Shown in pieces: positions 57,537 to 64,000 of a DNA stretch of 64,000 nucleotides. The stretch comes from CAIUKX01 sp964580965. GTDB lineage: Bacteria; Bacteroidota; Bacteroidia; Flavobacteriales_D; Crocinitomicaceae. How positions within the stretch are numbered: position 1 is the first letter of the stretch; every line of letters starts with the position of its first letter. Location of the stretch: contig CAZOLZ010000003.1 of NCBI GenBank assembly GCA_964580965.1, positions 1 to 64,000 of the forward strand, read 5' to 3'. The notes beneath the pieces were generated by a model. The model did not search any database. It was not told the origin of the DNA and was given only the letters and a program-made list of their open reading frames with translations. Both the position numbers and the translations under genes were made by a program.

Positions 57537-57895
57537 AATGTAGACGTACTTCGTTTAGATGAAGCTATAATTTTGTTTGAAATTTTAGAGATTACTGTTA
57601 AATCTTCTAAAAGTTTATCTTCAAAAGGATAATATTTTGATGCTTTACAAATTTCTAACCAATACGTCGTCTCATCAATCTCTTTGGCTGCAATTTTAAA
57701 TTTATGTATAAAATCTCCTTTCGATTCAGCATTTTGTGCCTCTCTAATGTTTGCACCAATTGAGGTTCCTGATTTGAGTAATTGCCGAGCAATGATATAT
57801 TTATTTTCTTTTTCTAATAATTCACAGAAGTTTACAATTTGCAAAGCAAATTCAAAACTTAATTTAACAATTATATTTTCTGTGTCATTCCTCAT
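57527..57895 (-). CDS. Four-helix-bundle protein, S23 / 23S rRNA intervening-sequence type
   Basis: 122 residues. Four amphipathic helices with the family motifs ALQIVNFCELL, IARQLLKSGTSIGANIREAQNAESKGDFIHKFKIAAKEIDET in order (about 35-77), YWLEICKAS (about 77-85), and a Ser-rich tail. Such proteins were first seen inside 23S rRNA intervening sequences of Leptospira and are also widespread as stand-alone genes in Bacteroidetes; related Avd proteins bind RNA with diversity-generating retroelements. No rRNA or reverse transcriptase is here. Its start and stop codons both lie in repeats that flank it. ATG 57895 is used over TTG 57901. Confidence 0.88.
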   Translation of the reverse strand: MRNDTENIIVKLSFEFALQIVNFCELLEKENKYIIARQLLKSGTSIGANIREAQNAESKGDFIHKFKIAAKEIDETTYWLEICKASKYYPFEDKLLEDLTVISKISNKIIASSKRSTSTFSN

Positions 57896-57929
57896 TTTCA
57901 AATATTCAAATCAGCACATTTTCAAATTA
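57528..57929. mobile_element. Element of about 400 bp with 13-bp terminal inverted repeats
   Basis: TAATTTGAAAATG at 57528-57540 is the exact reverse complement of 57917-57929. A second inner copy (CATTTTCAAAT, 57893-57903) holds the start codon of the S23-type gene, and the right end holds the scoA stop codon. The element separates scoA from scoB. No target-site duplication was identified beyond AT-rich sequence, and no transposase is encoded, so mobility is inferred. Confidence 0.5.
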
Positions 57930-58622
57930 TTTTTGTCTAACTGTTCGTTGTTCGATTCGTTTTTCGAATTTTTCTCCTTTGAAAATACGCTGAACAAAAA
58001 TTCCTGGTGTATGAATTTCGTTTGGGTCTAATTCTCCTGCAGGAACTAATTCTTCAACTTCTGCAATTGTGATTTTACCTGCAGTTGCCATCATTGGGTT
58101 AAAGTTTCTAGCAGTTGCTTTATATACTAAATTCCCCTCGGTGTCTCCTTTCCAAGCTTTAACAATTGCGAAATCAGCAGTTAATGCTGATTCTAAAATA
58201 TGAGGTTTCCCATTAAACTCTCTTACTTCTTTTCCTTCAGCTACCTCTGTCCCGTAACCAGCGGGAGTGAAAAACGCAGGGATACCAGCACCACCAGCTC
58301 TACATCTTTCAGCAAGTGATCCTTGAGGAATTAAATCAACTTCTAATTCTCCAGACAACATCTGACGTTCAAATTCATCATTTTCTCCAACGTAAGAACT
58401 AATCATTTTTTTGATTTGTTTTTGTTGTAATAATAACCCAAGTCCAAAATCATCAACTCCTGCATTATTTGAAATACATGTTAGTTCTTTTGTTCCCTTT
58501 TTAACTAATTGATTTATAGAATTTTCTGGAATTCCACAAAGCCCAAAACCACCTAACATAAGCGTCATTCCGTCTTCGATTCCTTTCAATGCTACTTCTA
58601 CGTTATCTACTACTTTATTCAT
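57927..58622 (-). CDS. scoA: 3-oxoacid CoA-transferase, subunit A
   Basis: Alpha subunit of the succinyl-CoA:3-ketoacid CoA-transferase. The N-terminal MLGGFGLCGIPENSI (residues 22-36) is the glycine-rich CoA loop, followed by ISNNAG, IPQGSLAERCRAGGAGIPAFFTPAGYGT (about 103-130) and YKATARNFNPMMATAG. 231 residues, normal. The stop codon is inside the right inverted repeat of the element at 57528-57929. It lies 12 bases after the PBP1A gene. Confidence 0.93.
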   Translation of the reverse strand: MNKVVDNVEVALKGIEDGMTLMLGGFGLCGIPENSINQLVKKGTKELTCISNNAGVDDFGLGLLLQQKQIKKMISSYVGENDEFERQMLSGELEVDLIPQGSLAERCRAGGAGIPAFFTPAGYGTEVAEGKEVREFNGKPHILESALTADFAIVKAWKGDTEGNLVYKATARNFNPMMATAGKITIAEVEELVPAGELDPNEIHTPGIFVQRIFKGEKFEKRIEQRTVRQK

Positions 58623-58634
58623 ATCTTTTTTATA

Positions 58635-61178
58635 TTAAAAATCAAAAATAGGTCCGTTTATTGGCTCTTTAGGAGCGTTCAAAGTATCTTTATCATCTTT
58701 TGGAAGATATTCTCCATCACAATAATAACCCGTATTAATCGTATAATTTATTGGTTCTTCAAATGATTCTGATGAGATTTCAATTTTAGGATCTTTGTAT
58801 ACTTTTTGCATGTAATAACCATATATTGGCAATGATGTTCGTGCTCCCTGTCCAAGTGTAGTAGACCTAAAATGAACACCTCTATCTTCAGCTCCAACCC
58901 ATACTCCAGTAACTAATTCTGGTGTAATACCGATGAACCAACCATCCGAGTTGTTTTGAGTAGTACCTGTTTTGCCAGCTGTAGGTACAAGGATATTACC
59001 GTATGGCCTATTTAACCTTAATCCTATACCTGTCCCTCTTGTTACAACACCTTCCATCATTTTAACCATTGTGTAGGCTACTTCAGCACTTAGGACTTCT
59101 TTTGAGTAAGAATTGGCGTTGTAAATCACATTCCCATTTCTGTCTTCAATTCTTAAAATCGTAGTTGGCCTTACATAAACACCTTTATTAGCAAAAGTAG
59201 ACTGTGCACCTACTAAATCTAATAAAGATAAATCCATTGACCCTAAACACATTGCTGGCACAATATCGTGTTTTGTTAACTTTATATCCATATTAGCTAG
59301 TAATTTAGCAATAGTTTGAGGCCCAGCTTTTCCTCCCATTTTTTGCATTACTCCTACTGTAATGTTATTTTTTGATCCAGCTAACCCCCTTGCAGCAGAA
59401 CATAAACCCCCTGTTAATTCACTTGAGGTTCTCGGACACCAACGTTTAACTAAATTGCCGTCATCATCTAAAATATCAACGCAATGTTCAACATCTGGAA
59501 ATAAAGTACATGGTTCTACAACCCCCATTGATAAAGCAGCTGCGTAAACAAAAGGCTTCATCGTTGATCCAACTTGTCTTTTTCCTAAGTTAACATGATC
59601 ATATGCAAAGTGGTCAATATTTGCACCACCTACCCAAGCTTTTACAAATCCGGTTTGAGGTTCAATAGAAATTAAGCCTGAATGTAAAAATGATTTGTAA
59701 TAACGAATTGAATCATTTGGGGTCAAAATTGTGTCAACTTCTTTTACATAACCATCTTTTTTAGTTCCTTTCCAGGAAAATACTCTCATAGGAACAGGAG
59801 TATTGAAAGCTTTTAACATTTCTTCGTTACTTATCCCTGCAGCATTCATAGATTGGAATCTAGGACTATTTCTTCTCGCATTAGCCATAATGCGATTGAT
59901 TTGAGTTTTCGTTAAAGTATTCGAAAATGGAAATGATTTTACACTTTTGTTATTATTATCAAATTGTTTCTGAAGTTTTTGTGCTAAATGTTTTGACATT
60001 GCATTTTCTGCATATTCTTGCATTTTAACATTGATGGTCGTATAAATCTTCAAACCATCACTATAAATATTCCATCTTGTACCATCTTCTTTTTTGTACT
60101 TCAAACTTCCGTCTTCATTCTTTTCTGCAAATAAATGTTTCAATTGCTTCCTTAAAGCTTCCCTGAAATATGGTGCTTTCCCTCTTTTATGATCAACTGG
60201 TTGGTAAGAACACATTAATGGTAATTCAACTAAGGAATCGTATTCTTTTCTTGTTAAAATATATTTTAATGCTTCATTATTCGCATTACTATTTTTTAAC
60301 CATTGAAATAAAACTTGATTCCTTCTTTTTAAAGCTCTTGAGCTATCTTGAGATCGTTTTTGTTTGATTTCAAAAAGTGTAATTTCTCTTTCGTCAACTT
60401 TCTTACGGTTAGCTAAATAAGACCTATAGTTCCTCACTTCATAAGTGTGTGGGTTGTAAAGTGTAGGGTTCTTACACATTCCGACAAGCATTGCAGCTTC
60501 CTCTTTTTTAAGATCTTTTGGTTTTTTATTGAAATATACACGTGAAGCATTTTCAATACCTACTGCATTATATAAAAAATCAAATTGATTTAAGTACATC
60601 GTGATGATTTCTTCTTTCGTATATCTTCTTTCTAACCTAGTAGCTATGATATTTTCACGTGCCTTCTCATTGATTCTTGTAAAAGCTCGACCAATTTTAC
60701 CCCCCCCTATGGAAATCGACTCACCATTCGCTCTTGCAATGGATTCTCTCTCACGTTGCTGAAGTGTATATAGTAATTTAGCTAATTGTTGTGAAATCGT
60801 AGAAGCTCCACCAGCTCCACCAACATTTACTATCGCTCTTGTTAATGCTTTGAAATCTACCCCAGAATGTTCAACAAAGCGTTCATCCTCTGTGGATATC
60901 AAGGCGTCAAAAACGTAAGGTGAAATATCATTATAAGTTGCGCTTGTTCTATTCACTTTCCAGTACCTTCCTAATTCTGTATTTCCGTCATCTGAATATA
61001 CAACAGAAGCTAATAACTCAGGTGGGTTGTCAAGTAGACCTACAGGAGGAAGCGATTCATCTGGTTGGAATAATAGCAATCCACTTACTAGGATTAAAGG
61101 AAACAACCCAGCGGTCCAAAGCAGAAACGTTAAAAGTTTTGGACTGATTATTTTTTGCTGATTTTTATTTTTTCCCAT
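58635..61178 (-). CDS. Bifunctional class A penicillin-binding protein (PBP1A)
   Basis: 847 residues. A short cytosolic N-terminus and one membrane helix (about 15-37) lead to a GT51 glycosyltransferase domain with Glu97 in EDERFVEHSGVD and the GGASTISQQLAK motif. The transpeptidase domain follows, with Ser538 in STMK (538-541), the SxN-like SKNN segment and KTGTT. It polymerises and cross-links peptidoglycan on the outer face of the inner membrane. It is followed by scoA after 12 bases, an unrelated gene. RodA and PBP2 are encoded just upstream. Confidence 0.94.
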   Translation of the reverse strand: MGKNKNQQKIISPKLLTFLLWTAGLFPLILVSGLLLFQPDESLPPVGLLDNPPELLASVVYSDDGNTELGRYWKVNRTSATYNDISPYVFDALISTEDERFVEHSGVDFKALTRAIVNVGGAGGASTISQQLAKLLYTLQQRERESIARANGESISIGGGKIGRAFTRINEKARENIIATRLERRYTKEEIITMYLNQFDFLYNAVGIENASRVYFNKKPKDLKKEEAAMLVGMCKNPTLYNPHTYEVRNYRSYLANRKKVDEREITLFEIKQKRSQDSSRALKRRNQVLFQWLKNSNANNEALKYILTRKEYDSLVELPLMCSYQPVDHKRGKAPYFREALRKQLKHLFAEKNEDGSLKYKKEDGTRWNIYSDGLKIYTTINVKMQEYAENAMSKHLAQKLQKQFDNNNKSVKSFPFSNTLTKTQINRIMANARRNSPRFQSMNAAGISNEEMLKAFNTPVPMRVFSWKGTKKDGYVKEVDTILTPNDSIRYYKSFLHSGLISIEPQTGFVKAWVGGANIDHFAYDHVNLGKRQVGSTMKPFVYAAALSMGVVEPCTLFPDVEHCVDILDDDGNLVKRWCPRTSSELTGGLCSAARGLAGSKNNITVGVMQKMGGKAGPQTIAKLLANMDIKLTKHDIVPAMCLGSMDLSLLDLVGAQSTFANKGVYVRPTTILRIEDRNGNVIYNANSYSKEVLSAEVAYTMVKMMEGVVTRGTGIGLRLNRPYGNILVPTAGKTGTTQNNSDGWFIGITPELVTGVWVGAEDRGVHFRSTTLGQGARTSLPIYGYYMQKVYKDPKIEISSESFEEPINYTINTGYYCDGEYLPKDDKDTLNAPKEPINGPIFDF

Positions 61179-61247
61179 TATATTTCTAACAAAGTTGATG
61201 TAAAATTAAAAAAATCTATGATTTTAAACGATGAAAAGTATCGCTTA

Positions 61248-62645
61248 TTATTGAAGCATATAAGTTCGTTGACTATCTAATTTCAATAAGATAAAAATAA
61301 ACATTGAGAAAGCCATCATTGAGGAACCTCCATAACTAAAAAATGGAAGGGGAATTCCAATTACTGGTGCGAATCCAATATCCATTCCTATATTTACAGC
61401 AAAATGATAAAATAAAATCATTGCAACTGTGTAGGCGTATACTCTTACGAATTTTGATCGTTGCCTTTCAGCTATAATTATGATTCGGAACAGCATAACC
61501 ATGTAAAGTATTATTAGGATGATTGTTCCCATAAAACCCCATTCTTCTGCAAAAGGACAAAAGATGAAATCTGTTTCGCTTTCAGGAACATGGTTACTTT
61601 CTACTGATGCAACGGTTGCTTTTTTATAACCTTTACCAAACATTCGACCTGATCCAACAGCAGCCATTGCTCTGTTTCGGTTATAATCCTGTCCATCGGG
61701 ATCTTCTCTTAAACCTAAAAACAATTCAATGCGGTCTTTTTGGTGTTTGGCTAAACCTTGAAACAAGAAGTTTACACTCGAAGAAATAATTAAACTTAAT
61801 ATAAAACCGATTGCAACAATCAACATGGCTTTTTTTCGATCTCTTTTCGAGGAAACATTTCGTAAAACAAGTAAAACAATCAATGAGAAAATGACTAACG
61901 AGATAAAAACACCAAAAAATCCAGGTATTTCTAAATCAGGAAACAAATCAAATGTAATCACGTTGTTACTTACTAATAACGTAACTAATGACAAAAATAC
62001 TACAGCAAATAAAATGGGAATGAAGTGACTACCGACCCACGTTTGTTTAAATTTGATACCCGGAAGTAAATTCACCACTTTTAAAAGTAAAGGATCGTAA
62101 GTAATACCTTCACGGTACATCACAAATAAAAAAGAAGTAAATACTATAAAAGTTCCAGCATCAGGTTGCAATAAAATTAATACCATTGGAATAATTATTA
62201 TCACATTAGCAATCAGAACTGTTTGAATGTTTTGTTGTTTAATATTAACACTACTTATAAAGCGAGCAAGTAATAATGATGTGCCAATCTTTGCAAATTC
62301 AGCTGGTTGTATCCCAAATGTACCTATTCCTAACCATGCTCTAGCACCATTTTTGGCCGGCATAAAAAGAACTATTACTAAAAGAAGTAAAGTAAAGCCA
62401 TAGATTGGAACAGCAAATTTTCGATAGATATCTGCATCAATAAGAAATACAAGCATACCAAGAAAGAGTGAAACGAAAACCCAAACGACTTGTTTACCAT
62501 ATTTTTGAGAAAAATCAAACAAGTTTGGATGGTCGGGATCAAATGCTGTTGAATAAACTGTTGCAACTCCCATTATCATTAACAGTAGATAAACGGAAAG
62601 GAGTAACCAATCAACATTACTTGTTATTTTATCGCCTCTTCTCAT
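61248..62645 (-). CDS. rodA: Rod-shape-determining protein RodA (SEDS glycosyltransferase)
   Basis: 465 residues with about ten membrane helices of the FtsW/RodA/SpoVE family. LGIGTFGIQPAEFAKIGTSLLLA (about 105-127), AVGSGRMFGKGY (about 331-342), HVPESETDFIFCPFAEEWGF (about 352-371) and GIPLPFFSYGGSSM near the C-terminus are the SEDS signatures. It makes lateral-wall glycan strands together with PBP2. The long central loop is larger than in E. coli RodA, as is usual in Bacteroidetes. It overlaps the PBP2 gene by 4 bases. Confidence 0.94.
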   Translation of the reverse strand: MRRGDKITSNVDWLLLSVYLLLMIMGVATVYSTAFDPDHPNLFDFSQKYGKQVVWVFVSLFLGMLVFLIDADIYRKFAVPIYGFTLLLLVIVLFMPAKNGARAWLGIGTFGIQPAEFAKIGTSLLLARFISSVNIKQQNIQTVLIANVIIIIPMVLILLQPDAGTFIVFTSFLFVMYREGITYDPLLLKVVNLLPGIKFKQTWVGSHFIPILFAVVFLSLVTLLVSNNVITFDLFPDLEIPGFFGVFISLVIFSLIVLLVLRNVSSKRDRKKAMLIVAIGFILSLIISSSVNFLFQGLAKHQKDRIELFLGLREDPDGQDYNRNRAMAAVGSGRMFGKGYKKATVASVESNHVPESETDFIFCPFAEEWGFMGTIILIILYMVMLFRIIIIAERQRSKFVRVYAYTVAMILFYHFAVNIGMDIGFAPVIGIPLPFFSYGGSSMMAFSMFIFILLKLDSQRTYMLQ

Positions 62646-64000
62646 TCGTACAATTTCACTTCTAAGATTCTTTTTTCTTTTCTCTTTTCTGTAATTTCTC
62701 TTTTCAAGTATTTTTCAATCATTAAACTAGCAATAGGAGCTGCCCATGTTCCTCCAAATCCTGCGTTTTCAATAAATACTGAAATAGCAATTTTAGGCTC
62801 TTTCATCGGAGCAAAAGCCAGAAATACTGAATGATCTTTATGCGGTTTATTTTCAACAGTACCTGTTTTACCACAAACTACAATGTCTTTTAACCTTGCT
62901 CTTCCTGCTGTCCCTCCTTCTTCATGAACCACTTTGTACATACCTTCATGGATTACATCAAAATGTTTAGGATCAATTTTCGTTATGTGTTTTAACTTAA
63001 ATTCTTCTAATGTTCCATTCTTACCGATTGACTTCACAAAATGTGGCGTATAAAACCAACCTTTATTTGCAATCATTGCTCCAACATTTGCCATTTGAAG
63101 CGGAGTTAATTGAACTTCACCCTGACCGATAGATATTGAACGAATTGTTGAAAAAGCCCATCGATGATGACCATACCATTTGTCATAATAAGATGAATTT
63201 GGTATTAAACCTGGTGATAAGCCATTGATATCTGTTTTAAAACGAAAACCTAAACCAAAGCCTTTCATATATTCATACCAAAGATCTAACCCAATTTCAG
63301 AATCTTCAAAGATGTTTTTACTTTTTCCTTGTTGGATAATTCTTTTAGTTAATGCATAATAATATGGGTTACAAGATGTTTTTATAGCATCTGGTAAATT
63401 TTGGGCACTTGGATGATTATGGCATCCAACGACGGCCTTATTGCAGGGGAATCCCGTGTTTGGTTTAACAACACCTTCTTGTAAAGCAATTAATGATTGT
63501 AATAATTTAAAAATTGAACCTGGAGGATATTGAGAAGCCAACGGTCTTGGGTAAAGCGGTTTATCCTTTTCCCTTAATAGTTTTGGATAATTCCTTGAAA
63601 TATTTCTTTTACCTACTAATAAATTAGGGTCAAAAGATGGTGATGAAACTAAAGCTAAGATCTCACCTGATGATGGTTCAATAGCAACGATACAACCTCT
63701 TTTACCTTTCAACAACTTTTCTCCGTATGCTTGTAAATCAATGTCTAAACCCAACAATAGTTTTGGACCTTGTTGAGCCAAAGTATCGTATTTACCATTC
63801 ATATATGGTTTAATATCGTTATTCATTGCAGAAGTAACAATATATCGAATTCCTTTTGTGCCTCTTAATTCTTTTTCGTAGTAGCGCTCAATTCCTGATC
63901 TGCCGATATTATCACCTGCTTTATAAAAGGCATCTTTTTCAATTTCTTCACGGTAAACTTCTGATAAATAGCCAAATATGTTAGCTCCATGCGGATAAGT
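62642..64000 (-). CDS. mrdA: Penicillin-binding protein 2, 5' end outside the window
   Basis: 452 residues are visible; the frame is open to the right edge (first visible residues TYPHGANIFGYLSEVY) and so continues upstream. A start at the internal ATG 63826 would remove conserved sequence and is rejected. The transpeptidase domain has the serine of YPPGSIFK (codon 63515-63517), a conserved GCHNHP cysteine/histidine segment and CGKTGTVEN. As the partner of RodA it cross-links wall during elongation. The 4-base overlap with rodA shows coupled translation. The mreBCD genes would be expected next, beyond the edge. Confidence 0.94.
   Translation of the reverse strand, partial: TYPHGANIFGYLSEVYREEIEKDAFYKAGDNIGRSGIERYYEKELRGTKGIRYIVTSAMNNDIKPYMNGKYDTLAQQGPKLLLGLDIDLQAYGEKLLKGKRGCIVAIEPSSGEILALVSSPSFDPNLLVGKRNISRNYPKLLREKDKPLYPRPLASQYPPGSIFKLLQSLIALQEGVVKPNTGFPCNKAVVGCHNHPSAQNLPDAIKTSCNPYYYALTKRIIQQGKSKNIFEDSEIGLDLWYEYMKGFGLGFRFKTDINGLSPGLIPNSSYYDKWYGHHRWAFSTIRSISIGQGEVQLTPLQMANVGAMIANKGWFYTPHFVKSIGKNGTLEEFKLKHITKIDPKHFDVIHEGMYKVVHEEGGTAGRARLKDIVVCGKTGTVENKPHKDHSVFLAFAPMKEPKIAISVFIENAGFGGTWAAPIASLMIEKYLKREITEKRKEKRILEVKLYE

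Noticed and set aside
62642..63826. PBP2 starting at the internal ATG 63826
   Set aside because: The frame is open to the window edge and encodes conserved PBP2 sequence before that ATG.

Overview
The window is AT-rich chromosomal DNA from a member of the Bacteroidetes, most likely order Flavobacteriales and probably close to Crocinitomicaceae/Fluviicola. The placement rests on gene content and signals, not on a search. Genes lack Shine-Dalgarno sequences, and several are preceded by the Bacteroidetes -7 box TAnnTTTG. A PorZ-like type IX secretion protein, DUF3108, DUF2891, DUF3050, DUF4286 and DUF6341-like proteins, Big_5 lipoproteins and four-helix-bundle (S23) genes are typical of the phylum. 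No phage, insertion sequence, CRISPR array or rRNA operon was seen, and no gap without a gene exceeds about 300 bases.

Layout. 1-551: an attC-like hairpin and a GNAT gene that looks like a cassette. 834-3626: haem operon hemA-hemC-hemD. 3646-7615 (minus): DUF3108 protein, peptide-type solute-binding lipoprotein and aspartate kinase, which is divergent from aspS (7739-9493), a small membrane protein and a DUF3050 protein. 10511-13772 (minus): feoA-feoB, a 44-residue Cys-rich FeoB-associated peptide and a beta-barrel protein. 13908-18931: two close beta-barrel paralogues flank an S9 peptidase and a lipoprotein. 18995-24020 (minus): a tight operon of a pseudouridine synthase, a second barrel-type protein, free-methionine-sulfoxide reductase, a Big_5 lipoprotein and a flippase-like membrane protein. 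24088-29099 (minus): YraN, RecO, PorZ-like protein, methyltransferase and GT2. 29162-31378: YfhO-like protein and a tRNA-Arg. 31428-37983 (minus): surface-glycan genes, namely GT2-like, secreted repeat protein, GT9 heptosyltransferase, GT-C mannosyltransferase and LTA-synthase-like phosphoglycerol transferase. 38142-40544: lipoprotein, then an ECF sigma factor, membrane anti-sigma protein and Spy-like protein. 40741-42717: a single frame that joins lycopene cyclase to a Brp/Blh beta-carotene cleavage enzyme. 42766-46784: VOC protein, DUF2891, dxr, exonuclease and NTF2-like protein. 47005-53171: purQ, purD, CNNM/CBS transporter, beta-propeller, two HAD phosphatases and YceI. 53200-58622 (minus): metF, ispD, rsmA and the scoA/scoB pair, which is split by a small element with inverted ends. 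58635-64000 (minus): PBP1A, RodA and PBP2, the last cut by the window edge.

How the genes connect. dxr and ispD supply isoprenoid precursors by the MEP route. The cyclase-Blh fusion would turn lycopene into beta-carotene and then retinal, which implies a rhodopsin elsewhere in the genome because none is encoded here. hemACD and feoAB concern haem and iron. PBP1A, RodA and PBP2 make the lateral cell wall. PorZ and the glycan genes build and attach surface polymers.

Most notable observations: the CrtY-Blh fusion and its lack of any ATG/GTG/TTG in front of its FAD-binding motif; a tRNA-Arg in which the universal G19-C56 tertiary pair is replaced by U19-A56; a roughly 400-bp element with 13-bp inverted ends and an S23-family gene at the scoA/scoB junction; and the attC-like hairpin at the left edge.
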